Origin: a virus
Virus record (IMG/VR): IMGVR_UViG_3300025853_000376
Coordinates: 1 to 31,877 of that record
Strand: one strand, 5' to 3'
Length of the DNA stretch: 31,877 bases
Shown piece after piece: positions 12,140 to 20,364 of this stretch. Position 1 is the stretch's first letter. Each line of letters opens with the position of its first letter. The notes under the pieces are model-generated. The model ran no database searches, was not told where the DNA came from, and worked only from the letters and a program-made list of their open reading frames with translations. The translations under genes and the position numbers were made by a program.

Positions 12140-13474
12140 TTATTCTTTTTCAATTTCAGTTACTTGCATATCTCCAACTTCATCATCACCTTTGCCATCA
12201 CCATCATCATCTCTTGTTACGATAATCTGCTCTCTATCAGTTAAGAACATATTACCTTCCTCTAGCATTGGTAAATCCTCATCTAACATTCTTCTTTGTT
12301 CGTTAATAGTAAGAACTTGTTTAGGGTCAATCTGAGTTGCAAAACTAATTGGTGGCTCATAGTGAATCACTAATTCTTCAGGCAAGAAGCCTAACTCTTT
12401 ATATAAAACCCCTCTAATCCCATTTAATAATAAATCAGAAGTATCTTTAATTACAGTAGTCATTGCTAAGTCATAAGCAATTCTAATCTCACTACCTGTA
12501 TTGTTCATTTTACCTGAACTAACTAAACCACTTAATGATGGTTGCCATCTATGAGCAGTTACAATGTTCTGGTCAGTTATTCTTTGTAAGTCTATCCAAC
12601 TACCTTCTTGGTCATCTTTGATAATTTGAACATTAGCACTTGAAGTATCTCCATTCTTAACAATGAACATAATCTTACCATTGTTTCCATCTCCAACAAA
12701 CTTCTTTTGTGCCTCTCTTACTAATTTCTTTGCTTCTTCTTCACCCATATCCCCATTAATCTCAACGATTGCTGAAGGTTGAAATCCATTCTTGAATTTA
12801 GTGTGATTCCATTTACCAATTTCATAATCAACTGCAATATGCTCTAATGCAGCAATATAATCAGGTAAACCATAGAATTGGAATGTAGGCTCGTAATCTT
12901 TAAATTGAATAACAAATCTATTTCCCTTCACTTTAGGATAAATAGGAATGATAGATAATTTATCTTTCATACTATTGTACTTAGCCCAATCAGGATGTAC
13001 ATATACTTCTTTCTTGTTTTTAGACATTCTAACAGTAGTTGCATCTATGTGATATAGATTTAGTCCACCATCATATAATACACCCTCTAAATAGGCATTT
13101 CCAAATGAATAGTAATCATCTGCTAATTTCTTAAAAACCTCTCTTAATGATTCTCCATCAGCATTTACATCTTTGATGTATTCTTTAACATCTTCATTAT
13201 TCGTAACAAACTTAGCGCCACTTGTAAAGATAGTCTTTTGTGCTAATACACTTCTATGAGTAGAAGATTTACGCTTTAATTCTGCTAAATACTGAGGGAA
13301 TAGATTATTAGTACCAAAAGGAATAAACTTAGTCCTTACTTTTGCTAAATCTAAAGGTTCTTCAATATGTTCAGGAATTGCTAAATTAAAAACTCCAAAT
13401 TCAAAAGTATTACTCTTTTGAGTCTGAAGATTCTTTACCTGACTTTTTCTTTTTGGTTGCTTTCTTTGGCTCAT
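12140..13474 (-). CDS. Portal protein
   Basis: A 444-aa protein with the pattern of HK97/PBSX-type portals. An N-terminal arm (FIPFGTNNLFPQYLAEL) is followed by THRSVLAQKTIFTSGAKF, the wing-domain strands (FGNAYLEGVLYD), the clip/stem region (WNHTKFKNGFQPSAIVEIN), and a C-terminal crown helix bundle (AYDLAMTTVIKDTSDLLLNGI). The ring would form the DNA entry vertex. The C-terminus has an Asp-rich DDDGDGKGDDE stretch, like a calcium-binding loop. The first 22 codons overlap the upstream gene by 65 nt; no later ATG would keep the conserved arm. It lies after the capsid gene, unlike the usual order. Confidence 0.82.
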   Translation of the reverse strand: MSQRKQPKRKSQVKNLQTQKSNTFEFGVFNLAIPEHIEEPLDLAKVRTKFIPFGTNNLFPQYLAELKRKSSTHRSVLAQKTIFTSGAKFVTNNEDVKEYIKDVNADGESLREVFKKLADDYYSFGNAYLEGVLYDGGLNLYHIDATTVRMSKNKKEVYVHPDWAKYNSMKDKLSIIPIYPKVKGNRFVIQFKDYEPTFQFYGLPDYIAALEHIAVDYEIGKWNHTKFKNGFQPSAIVEINGDMGEEEAKKLVREAQKKFVGDGNNGKIMFIVKNGDTSSANVQIIKDDQEGSWIDLQRITDQNIVTAHRWQPSLSGLVSSGKMNNTGSEIRIAYDLAMTTVIKDTSDLLLNGIRGVLYKELGFLPEELVIHYEPPISFATQIDPKQVLTINEQRRMLDEDLPMLEEGNMFLTDREQIIVTRDDDGDGKGDDEVGDMQVTEIEKE

Positions 13475-13685
13475 CTTTTGTTTTTGTAGTTGATAATTTT
13501 TCTACTAATGAAGTTAAACCTAAATCTTCATATAGGTAAGACAATTCTTCTTGTGATGATTCTCTTAGTACAAACCTTTCACCATCTCTTATAAGAACAA
13601 CATCTTTTTTTGCTTTGTATTCTGCCATAACTGTATATATTTTTAAGTGTGATAAATCTACAACTTTTTTTTCACAATCACACAT
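13410..13685 (-). CDS. Small Lys-rich structural-region protein
   Basis: A protein of 91 aa from 13685, or 72 aa from an ATG at 13628 (MAEYKAKKDVVLIRDGERF), which has a good A/T-rich leader. The core (DVVLIRDGERFVLRESSQEELSYLYEDLGLTSLVEKL) is followed by a Lys/Thr/Ser-rich tail (EPKKATKKKKSGKESSDSKE) that overlaps the portal start. The short strands around a DGERF turn resemble small phage head-completion proteins, but no family is certain. It lies right before the portal and after a strong hairpin. Confidence 0.55.
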   Translation of the reverse strand: MCDCEKKVVDLSHLKIYTVMAEYKAKKDVVLIRDGERFVLRESSQEELSYLYEDLGLTSLVEKLSTTKTKDEPKKATKKKKSGKESSDSKE

Positions 13686-13686
13686 A

Positions 13687-13760
13687 TTATAAAAAAGATA
13701 TTAATAGGGAAATGTTGTTAAACTTTTTACGAACAAAGTCCAACCTATTTCTATATCTTT
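13687..13760 (-). terminator. Long imperfect hairpin with U-tract after the tail-tube gene
   Basis: Arms at 13694-13708 and 13744-13760 (AAAGATAT.AATAGG against its complement) enclose inner arms GTTG..ACTTT and AAAGT.CAAC. In the minus-strand RNA the outer stem is followed by CUUUUUUAU. The structure is about 65 nt long and has the form of an attenuator or intrinsic terminator between the tail-tube and portal transcripts. Confidence 0.55.
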
Positions 13761-13765
13761 AAATA

Positions 13766-14350
13766 TTAATCTGTTGTTGCAGTTAAACCTGTTGAAGCAA
13801 CTGTAATTCCTGTTGCAGAAGGTGCATACTCTCTTGGCATTTCAAATTGTCTTGCCATTAGAGAAATAGTAACTCCATTTTCATCAGAATAAGCAGCACC
13901 TGAACCACCTTCAGCACTTGCAAATTGTCCAAAAGTTTGACTTCTTTCTGCTACACTTTCATTTCTGTATTTCTCAGAAACACCTAAAACAAAAGCATTA
14001 TCATTAGTATCTACTGCTATTATCATCAAACAAGCATTTAACATATCTTGTATTGCATTGAATTTAGCAACCTCCATTCTTGGAAGTGTAAAAGATAATC
14101 CACACTCAAAAGCAGTTGAACCATTCTCTTTAGTTGCATTGATAGTTAAAGCAGGAGTTTCATTTTTAAACTCATACACACCCCAATCAGCATCAGTTCC
14201 ACCAGTATCTTTAATACTTGTAATTGTATGAGTGCTTGACCCATATACGATTGTATCTCCAGCAGCCCAAGACCTTAGTAGTATTTGTTTTATACCACCT
14301 GTTGCTTGTAAGTCTGTGCATCCAATCGCTAAACCTGTATCTATTGCCAT
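13766..14350 (-). CDS. Probable major tail tube protein
   Basis: A 194-aa protein, rich in Thr, Ala and Gly, beginning MAIDTGLAIGCTDLQATGGI. It has strands throughout (YEFKNETPALTINATKENGSTAFECGLSFTLP), one central helix (FNAIQDMLNACLMII), and a C-terminal block (SAEGGSGAAYSDENGVTISLMARQFEMPREY) that fits the beta-barrel tube fold. It follows the capsid gene after a hairpin and has its own strong-looking initiation site, as expected for an abundant protein. Another virion role is possible. Confidence 0.6.
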   Translation of the reverse strand: MAIDTGLAIGCTDLQATGGIKQILLRSWAAGDTIVYGSSTHTITSIKDTGGTDADWGVYEFKNETPALTINATKENGSTAFECGLSFTLPRMEVAKFNAIQDMLNACLMIIAVDTNDNAFVLGVSEKYRNESVAERSQTFGQFASAEGGSGAAYSDENGVTISLMARQFEMPREYAPSATGITVASTGLTATTD

Positions 14351-14386
14351 TTTTTTATTATTTTATTAGTTATTTAAAAGTAATTA

Positions 14387-14410
14387 AGAGGAGGCTTTTA
14401 CACCCCCTCT
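14387..14410 (-). terminator. G/C-rich hairpin after the capsid gene
   Basis: AGAGGAGG (14387-14394) pairs with CCCCCTCT (14403-14410), eight pairs with one G-U wobble in the RNA and an eight-base loop. It begins 15 nt after the capsid stop codon. The following U-tract is short (ACUUUU), so it may act as a 3'-end stabiliser or partial terminator. Confidence 0.55.
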
Positions 14411-14425
14411 ATTATTACATTATTG

Positions 14426-15424
14426 TTATGCTACAATTCCCCATTGAACAAGAGAAGAATACAAGTATTGTACTCCTAACTTGAAGTAACCTCTGAAGAA
14501 CATTTTTTCTTCTAAATCATCATAAAATACTTTGAAAGAACCTTCTGGGTCAGTTACATCAGAACCAATGATTAAGTTCTCTACTGCACAGTAACATACA
14601 CCATTGTTAACATTTGCTGCTCCTGTAGTAATAAATAAATCAGGGTTAGTGTCTGTTAAGATAGTGTCCCACTCATACATTGCTACTAACTCAACACCTC
14701 TAAACATTACTCTACGCATACCATCAACTTGGTTAACGATTGCTAAATCAGCAGAAGAACCTTCTAAGTTTGCTAAGTAAGCGTTAAAGATTTTAGGAGT
14801 TACAAACATTTTCTTATCACCTGCTGCTACTTGTTGAAGTGCTGCTGGTGCTTGGTCATATACATTTCTAATTAATCCGATTGCATCTGCTGCAGTTGGT
14901 GCTGCTTCTGTTCCAGCATACTCAATTACAGTTTCAGCCTTCATTAATTCCATCCAACCATCAAAAGCAGTATATCCTGCTACTGCACCTGCTATATCAC
15001 CACCCCATGCTAATCTTACTACATCTGAAGCGATACCTTTTACTGCTCTGTTTACGATTGCATCAGACAACTGAGTCCCCTCAACATTCATTACATCAGC
15101 ACCAGAACGATACATTTCTTCAATATAAGTTCCAAAGAACTCATCAGTACATTGCTCCAAAGCAACTCTACATCTACCTGCAGTAATTACTTTATCATCA
15201 ATATTAAATTGTGTTGAACCACTTGTTGCCGAACACGATGTGTAAGGTTCTACTATCTTAGTTAGAGCAGCAGAAGTGTAAACATTCATTTTATGTTTAA
15301 CATTAGGAATAACTCTATAGTTACGCATAATATCATCACTTCTAAATACTGGCTCATAAAAAAGTTCGTTTAGTTGCGCACCTCCGTAAGTTGCTGCAAT
15401 ACTATTATTTGCTACATTTGCCAT
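14426..15424 (-). CDS. Major capsid protein (HK97-fold)
   Basis: A 332-aa protein with the size and layout of HK97-fold capsid proteins, and it directly follows the prohead protease. Segments include an N-terminal arm (IAATYGGAQLNELFYEPVF), RNYRVIPNVKHKMNVYTSAAL, a long central helix region (GWMELMKAETVIEYAG; DAIGLIRNVYDQAPAAL), the KKMFVTPKIFNAYLANLEG block, the GVELVAMYEWD strand, and a C-terminal VFYDDLEEKMFFRGYFKLGVQYLYSS segment. A long A/T leader precedes the ATG. A hairpin follows the gene. It self-assembles into the shell. Confidence rests on context and pattern. Confidence 0.8.
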   Translation of the reverse strand: MANVANNSIAATYGGAQLNELFYEPVFRSDDIMRNYRVIPNVKHKMNVYTSAALTKIVEPYTSCSATSGSTQFNIDDKVITAGRCRVALEQCTDEFFGTYIEEMYRSGADVMNVEGTQLSDAIVNRAVKGIASDVVRLAWGGDIAGAVAGYTAFDGWMELMKAETVIEYAGTEAAPTAADAIGLIRNVYDQAPAALQQVAAGDKKMFVTPKIFNAYLANLEGSSADLAIVNQVDGMRRVMFRGVELVAMYEWDTILTDTNPDLFITTGAANVNNGVCYCAVENLIIGSDVTDPEGSFKVFYDDLEEKMFFRGYFKLGVQYLYSSLVQWGIVA

Positions 15425-15438
15425 TTTTTTTTATTTTT

Positions 15439-15849
15439 TTAATTATTAAATTTGTTTCTAATTCTTGATGCCATTACATTGTAAAAACCTGCATTAGCAT
15501 CTTCTGTCTTGTTTTCAACTACTGCAGGGTCGCTTTCAGTTTCAATTTCTGTACCTTTAGCATCTGCTTTGTTGATTTTAGCGTTTAACGCTTCAACTTC
15601 TACTGTTAAAGTTTCGTTAGTTCCTTTTGAAGCAACTAATTCTTCCTCTAACAAAGAAATTTTGTTTGATAATTCAATGTTACCAGTTTCAAACTCAGAA
15701 ATTTTATTCATAATCTCATCATTATCCCCTAAATTAACAGTTATCATAGTTTGTTCAGCAACATCTTCAGAAACTTTTACATCACCTTTTACAGCAGTAA
15801 CAATCTCCTCAACTTTGTTGTTAAACCATTCTTTTAACTCGTTAGTCAT
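15439..15849 (-). CDS. Nested scaffold protein (internal start in the protease gene)
   Basis: An in-frame ATG at 15849 (M209 of the protease-scaffold protein) is preceded by AAATAACAAAAAAATG, the genome's typical initiation pattern. It would yield a 136-aa acidic protein starting MTNELKEWFNNKVEEIV, with a coiled-coil region (KISEFETGNIELSNKISLLEEELVA, about residues 49-73) and a basic C-terminal end (MASRIRNKFNN) suited to shell binding. This mirrors lambda C/Nu3, where a scaffold is made from an internal start. Confidence 0.6.
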   Translation of the reverse strand: MTNELKEWFNNKVEEIVTAVKGDVKVSEDVAEQTMITVNLGDNDEIMNKISEFETGNIELSNKISLLEEELVASKGTNETLTVEVEALNAKINKADAKGTEIETESDPAVVENKTEDANAGFYNVMASRIRNKFNN

Positions 15850-16473
15850 TTTTTTGTTATTTATATTAATACTTAATTTATTCTGTATTTCTTCTTGTGT
15901 GATGTTCTTAAATTTAGAAACATCATACTTTGCAGCCACTTTAATAGAATCAGAGATAGTGTCAATAAAACCTAACTCAAATGCCTCATTAGCATTTAAC
16001 CAAGTTTCCTCATCCATCATCTGAGCAAGAGCATCATAAGATAATCCTGTCTTTTTTCTATAAATGTCTGTAAGTTCACTTGTGATTTTATCAAGAGTAT
16101 CTGCAGTCTTTCTCATATCTTTTGACTCACCCATTGTTCCACCCCAAGCGTTATGTATCATAAATAAAGAGTTTTCTGCCATCACAACCTCATCAGCACC
16201 AAGAGCAATAATAGTAGCAATACTTGCTGCTATACCCTCAATATAAACTGTAGTCTTAGCCTCTCTCCTTTTGATTACATTATACATTGCCATACCATCA
16301 AATACATCTCCACCTAAACTGTTAATGCGTAAATTGATAGGCATATCTTTTAATCCTTTAATGTCAGTAATAAACTCTTGTGCAGTTACACCATAAGTCC
16401 CTATTTCATCAAAGATATAAATGTCAGCAGTTTTATCTGCCTTGTTCTGAATGTTATACCATTTTTCGTTCAT
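15439..16473 (-). CDS. ClpP-like prohead protease fused to scaffold domain
   Basis: A 344-aa protein in two parts. Residues 1-185 are a ClpP/S14-type serine protease: INSLGGDVFDG at 50-60 (oxyanion region), catalytic S84 in GIAASIAT, H107 in MIHNAWGG, and an acidic DEETW at 154-158 near the third catalytic position. Residues 200-344 are acidic and coiled-coil, ending in a basic tail, as in scaffolds. It cleaves scaffold and probably capsid during head maturation. It lies 14 nt before the capsid gene. An internal start probably makes the scaffold alone. Confidence 0.88.
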   Translation of the reverse strand: MNEKWYNIQNKADKTADIYIFDEIGTYGVTAQEFITDIKGLKDMPINLRINSLGGDVFDGMAMYNVIKRREAKTTVYIEGIAASIATIIALGADEVVMAENSLFMIHNAWGGTMGESKDMRKTADTLDKITSELTDIYRKKTGLSYDALAQMMDEETWLNANEAFELGFIDTISDSIKVAAKYDVSKFKNITQEEIQNKLSININNKKMTNELKEWFNNKVEEIVTAVKGDVKVSEDVAEQTMITVNLGDNDEIMNKISEFETGNIELSNKISLLEEELVASKGTNETLTVEVEALNAKINKADAKGTEIETESDPAVVENKTEDANAGFYNVMASRIRNKFNN

Positions 16474-16529
16474 AGTCGCAAAAATATAATTAAAAGAAAT
16501 TAATTTTACCTAATTTTCTTACAAAACTT

Positions 16530-16862
16530 TTAGTATGTGATGTTGTTAGATGGGATTGCCTTCTTTCTTTCCTTGTAAACTATGTTCTGTGCTTGACTTT
16601 CACTTATCTTATATTTAATAGATAAGTCCATCCAAGTGTAAGTTCTGCTACCTTTATTACCTACTAACATTCTATCAAAGTCAGCAATAATCATATAGTT
16701 TCTTACTCTCTTAGGGTCTATTATACCTTTCTCAACAAGATGTCGTATCATGTCCTTGCAAGTTGGTGATTGACCAAATCGCTTTTCTAATTCAACTCCA
16801 CAAATATCAATGAAGTCTTTAACTACATCTACTTTATTTTGTCTTTCTTTTTTTTGAGGCAT
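16530..16862 (-). CDS. HTH-type regulator (possible late regulator)
   Basis: A 110-aa basic protein from the ATG at 16862 (MPQKKERQNKVDVVKDFIDI). The N-terminal helix (VDVVKDFIDICGVELEKRFG) is followed by the TWMDLSIKYKISESQAQNIVYKERKKAI segment (about 76-103), a helix-turn-helix like those of Mor/C or sigma-factor-like regulators. The frame extends to 16901 but would overlap the previous gene more. It lies just upstream of the protease and capsid genes and could regulate late transcription. That role is an inference from fold and place. Confidence 0.6.
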   Translation of the reverse strand: MPQKKERQNKVDVVKDFIDICGVELEKRFGQSPTCKDMIRHLVEKGIIDPKRVRNYMIIADFDRMLVGNKGSRTYTWMDLSIKYKISESQAQNIVYKERKKAIPSNNITY

Positions 16863-17127
16863 TTTTCTTTTTAGGTGTTTGTTCAGTTTCAATCCACTCA
16901 TCTACAATAGTTTCCCAAAACTTACAAACTGCTGCTCTACAAGAAGTACAATTAATATCTTGCTTATGTTGAGGTAGTAATAAGTGCCATTCTGCAAACA
17001 TTAAATTTAATGATTCAGAGTGATAGGTAGTGAAATTTGCTGTGTACTTTTTGTTAGTGATAACAGCATCTGTCATCATCTTTCTTTTTTGCTTACTGTA
17101 ATTTTCAGCGATTTCTTTAAAATTCAT
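16834..17127 (-). CDS. Conserved-looking hypothetical protein with Cys pair
   Basis: A 97-aa protein from the ATG at 17127, 10 nt after the previous stop (an upstream start at 17166 would overlap by 29 nt). It begins MNFKEIAENYSKQKRKMM, has an aromatic middle (YHSESLNLMFAEWHLLLPQHKQ), then NCTSCRAAVCKFW (a CxxC plus a third Cys), and ends in a very Lys-rich tail. The Cys residues may bind metal. It lies beside another Cys-rich small protein. No function is known. Confidence 0.55.
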   Translation of the reverse strand: MNFKEIAENYSKQKRKMMTDAVITNKKYTANFTTYHSESLNLMFAEWHLLLPQHKQDINCTSCRAAVCKFWETIVDEWIETEQTPKKKNASKKRKTK

Positions 17128-17137
17128 ATGTAAAGTT

Positions 17138-17332
17138 TTACCATTTATTTTTAGGACATTTACCAAAAAACTCTTTTGTTAATGATGTCTTTGCATCTAG
17201 GAAACACTTACATTCAGCACACCTTGCACCTCTTGTTATCTTTGGTTTCTTTAGTAACATAAAGTTTCGGTAAAAACTACAACTTTTACATATATCTAAT
17301 CTCTCTAACTTGGTTTTTTTATCAACAAACAT
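17138..17332 (-). CDS. Small zinc-binding protein (DUF6171-like)
   Basis: A 64-aa protein with six Cys: CKSC at 15-18, CAECKC at 38-43 and C59 near the end (FGKCPKNKW). The C-x2-C ... C-x2-C spacing is that of a zinc ribbon. The ending G-x-CPxxKW is a pattern I know from small phage proteins of the DUF6171 type. Such proteins are found between structural genes of many phages, but their role is not known. It lies between the tape-measure gene and the 97-aa gene, with short gaps. Confidence 0.65.
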   Translation of the reverse strand: MFVDKKTKLERLDICKSCSFYRNFMLLKKPKITRGARCAECKCFLDAKTSLTKEFFGKCPKNKW

Positions 17333-17351
17333 TTGTTTATTTCTTTGATTA

Positions 17352-19868
17352 TTAAATTGTTGCCTCAGATTGTATTACACTTACTGAGTTTTGACTATCA
17401 GTAATGTCTGCCTCAACTACTACTACTTTACCAGAACTTCCCATAGCACCCATCATTTGATTCTGACCTATTGCATTGAATTGTTGTTGGCTAAATGAAG
17501 GTTGATTAAGTAATCCACCATCTGCAAACTTAACACCACCTCCTGCAGCGTTCATTGCTGATAATTGTCTACCAAACATTGCTGTACTTCTTTTGTTTAT
17601 AACAGCCTCACCACCTTCTAACTCAACTACTCTACCACCTACTGCAAACTTCTCACCACCTTGTGCGTGTGATTTACCATGTACTAACCCTCCATTAGCA
17701 AATTCTTGTATCATACCACCATTTGCAAAAGTTATATTGCTAAAAGCATTTTCAAAAACACCACTAATAAGACTACCTGCACCTGCTGCTACTATAGCAC
17801 CAAAAAGTGGATTAGCAGAAAAAGCACCCACAATGTAAAGAGAAACAGCCTCCATTATTTTTGCTCTAATAAGTCTTTTTGCAGCATCTTCAGCAGATTC
17901 ACCTGATAGTGCTGCTCTTTTAATATCTTCTGCAAATGCTTTGTCTTTATCTTCTTGGGATTGTTTATTTAAGTCTTTTTCTAAATCAAAAATTCTTTGT
18001 GCTATAGCCATCCTATTAATACCAACATCTCCTTGAACTTTTAATAAATTACGCAAATCTTGTATTTCCCTTTTCTTTAAATCTGCTTGAAGTTGTGCAA
18101 TTTCTTCTTCATTTAAATAACCCATCATCATTTGAGTTACTCTAAAATCTAACATTTCTTTATCAACATCATTATTTAATTCTTTTGCTTTAGTGTTTTC
18201 AGTAGTTGCCGTAGTTGATTTATTAGTAGCGCCTGTAGATATATTTAATGATTTTACTAAAGCATCAACATCTACTCCTAATTCAAGAGCAGCAGTAGCA
18301 GCAGTTGCATATTCTTCTGCTAACTTATCTGCTTCTTCTTTATTTATTCTTAAATCATTAGTATTTTCTTTAACGGCCATGTTGGCATTAGACATCTCAA
18401 CATCTACACCACTTAAAGATGTTTTTAATCTTTCATTAGTATTAATACGAGCCTCTGTTTGCTCTCTTAATGATTCAGATTGTTCTTTTGCTAATGTAGC
18501 AGCCTCAATCTCATTATCAATTTGTCTTTTTCTTATTTCTGTTAATTTTTCTTCAGCAGCAAGAATAGTAACTCTTTGAAGCATTGCAGCATTTGCCTCT
18601 ACTTGTGCTTTCTTCAAATCCTCTAAGTTGGTTTTTTCAGTAACTATATTGGGTAGATACTCTCCATATTTTAAATTTAACTCCGTAATAAGTTTGTTTC
18701 TTGTGTCCTGTGATATGTTACTATTTTGAAGTGCATTAAATAAATCATTCATTGCAATTCTATCTTCATTAAGTTTATCAGATACAGGTATATCTATGAA
18801 GTCAGTTAATTTATTTACAAATGATGTAAAATCATCTACAACATTTTTAATAGAATCTGAAAAAATTGACATAAATCCAATCTGAAATCCTTGACCTGCT
18901 GATTCTGCTCTTTTAAAAGCGCCCTCTAAAGTATCTCCAACAATTCTAGCCATTTCTTCTGCTGCACCATTAGCATCTTTAAGAGCATCTCTTAATGCAA
19001 TAGTTCTTTCTCTACTTGTAATCATTTGCTCAAATGCAGCAGCCTGCCTTAAATCAACTACTTCCATAATTTCAGCAAGGCTACCTCCTTCTTTACTAAA
19101 TTTAGAAAGAGCAGGAACTAACTCATCTAAAGAGTGAATTGTTTTACCAAAAGATTTTACTAAATCTGAGTTTGGGTCTTGCATTTTAAGAAGTATATTT
19201 CTTAAAGATGTACCTGCAATAGAAGCCTCAATACCTGAATCTGCTAGTTGCGACATAATAGCAGTAGTATCTTCAATAGAAAAACCTGCTGACTTTGCAA
19301 TAGGTGCAACCTTAGTCATAGAAGTTTGGAATTTTTCTATATCTAGGGCAGAACTTGTAAATGCTACAGCCATAACATCTACCACTCTTTGTGTTTCACT
19401 AGCATCTAAACCAAATCCTCTAACTGCAGAACCTGCTACAACTGCTGCTCTAGCCAAATCACTATCTGTTGCTGTTGCTAACATTAATGTAGCCTCTTGA
19501 GCATTTAATATCTCTTGAGTAGTGAAACCTAATTTACCATAATTAGTTTGTAATTCTGCAACTTGTTGTGCAGTAAAGAATGTTGAACGACCTAAATCTT
19601 GAGCAGATTTAGATAACTTTAAAAATTCGGTTCTATTAGCACCTGTAATTGCTTTTACTTTAGCCATCTGAAACTCAAAATCCCTAAATGATTTCATTGC
19701 ATTACCTATAGCATTTGAAATCTGTTTAAATGCAGCAACAGCACCTAAAACCCCTGCAGCCATCTTCCCAAAACTCTTAGTTGATTTATCTGCTGTTTTA
19801 CCTACCCTTTGTAAATCCTTCTCACCTTGTACTATTACCTGAACTACAATTTTTTCTGTATTTGCCAT
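17352..19868 (-). CDS. Tape measure protein
   Basis: An 838-aa protein of the TP901/PhageMin_Tail family. The N-terminal domain (residues 1-330) has VQVIVQGEKDLQRVGKTADK, FEFQMAKVKAITGAN, and the family pattern of Ala-rich helices (ATDSDLARAAVVAGSAVRGF, IMSQLADSGIEASIAGTSLRNILLKM). A long coiled-coil middle (340-660) is followed by a hydrophobic segment (SLYIVGAFSANPLFGAIVAAGAGSLI, about 670-695) and Gly-rich repeats (ANGGMIQEFANGGLVHGK). At about 0.15 nm per residue the tail would be near 125 nm. It usually lies after the chaperones; here five other tail genes separate them. Confidence 0.9.
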   Translation of the reverse strand: MANTEKIVVQVIVQGEKDLQRVGKTADKSTKSFGKMAAGVLGAVAAFKQISNAIGNAMKSFRDFEFQMAKVKAITGANRTEFLKLSKSAQDLGRSTFFTAQQVAELQTNYGKLGFTTQEILNAQEATLMLATATDSDLARAAVVAGSAVRGFGLDASETQRVVDVMAVAFTSSALDIEKFQTSMTKVAPIAKSAGFSIEDTTAIMSQLADSGIEASIAGTSLRNILLKMQDPNSDLVKSFGKTIHSLDELVPALSKFSKEGGSLAEIMEVVDLRQAAAFEQMITSRERTIALRDALKDANGAAEEMARIVGDTLEGAFKRAESAGQGFQIGFMSIFSDSIKNVVDDFTSFVNKLTDFIDIPVSDKLNEDRIAMNDLFNALQNSNISQDTRNKLITELNLKYGEYLPNIVTEKTNLEDLKKAQVEANAAMLQRVTILAAEEKLTEIRKRQIDNEIEAATLAKEQSESLREQTEARINTNERLKTSLSGVDVEMSNANMAVKENTNDLRINKEEADKLAEEYATAATAALELGVDVDALVKSLNISTGATNKSTTATTENTKAKELNNDVDKEMLDFRVTQMMMGYLNEEEIAQLQADLKKREIQDLRNLLKVQGDVGINRMAIAQRIFDLEKDLNKQSQEDKDKAFAEDIKRAALSGESAEDAAKRLIRAKIMEAVSLYIVGAFSANPLFGAIVAAGAGSLISGVFENAFSNITFANGGMIQEFANGGLVHGKSHAQGGEKFAVGGRVVELEGGEAVINKRSTAMFGRQLSAMNAAGGGVKFADGGLLNQPSFSQQQFNAIGQNQMMGAMGSSGKVVVVEADITDSQNSVSVIQSEATI

Positions 19869-19869
19869 A

Positions 19870-20364
19870 TTAACTAACTTTTGCTTTTGTATTATTTTTA
19901 ATTTTTTCTCTAATCATACTTGCTACATCTTCACCAATAGATGGTGCTAACTTAATTGCTGCTTCTTTACTAAACTTATTTGCTACATATCCTGCAAAGT
20001 TTGTTCTTCTTATTTTATTACCTTCAGTCCAAAACACATAAGGCTGTCCATACCCTTGTCTTAACATTTTAGCATATATTCTTGTTATTGATGCAGAAGT
20101 TGCTTCTATACCTTTCTTTGCTCTAGCCCAAGATGCTATTGCATTGTAATTAGGAGTCTTAGCAAACTTAGGATTATTAACAGCCTTCCAATAACTAACA
20201 GATGACATTACATTTAAAGTAGTGCCTTTAACTTCATGCCTCAACCCTCTACTTAACCTACCTGTAGCATTATGCTTTTGTGCAATAAGTTCTTTCTGCA
20301 AACCTACCTTTAGCATTTGACCAACAACCTTTAACTCCTTTAATGTATTTTTAAATTTAATCAT
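19870..20364 (-). CDS. Neck/tail-completion protein (HK97 gp10-like)
   Basis: A 164-aa basic protein. The first part (MIKFKNTLKELKVVGQMLKVGLQKELIAQKHNATGRLSRGL) and the following LNVMSSVSYWKAV strand match the pattern of HK97 gp10-type proteins: a helix with K/R, then A-T/G-R-L-S, then strand and Y-x-x-x-V. The middle is rich in basic residues and aromatic strands (GQPYVFWTEGNKIRRTNF), and a C-terminal helix ends it. Such proteins complete the head-tail joint. It overlaps its upstream neighbour by 8 nt. Confidence 0.6.
   Translation of the reverse strand: MIKFKNTLKELKVVGQMLKVGLQKELIAQKHNATGRLSRGLRHEVKGTTLNVMSSVSYWKAVNNPKFAKTPNYNAIASWARAKKGIEATSASITRIYAKMLRQGYGQPYVFWTEGNKIRRTNFAGYVANKFSKEAAIKLAPSIGEDVASMIREKIKNNTKAKVS

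Noticed and set aside
15509-16024. Long plus-strand frame of 171 codons
   Set aside because: It is the antisense of the protease-scaffold gene, whose catalytic motifs are clear. Other long plus-strand frames (for example 14881-15186 and 18193-18579) are likewise antisense to clear structural genes.
16479-16486. TATTTTTG as a promoter element before the protease gene
   Set aside because: No TTG lies at a workable distance (the nearest is 35 nt away), and it would leave almost no leader before the ATG.
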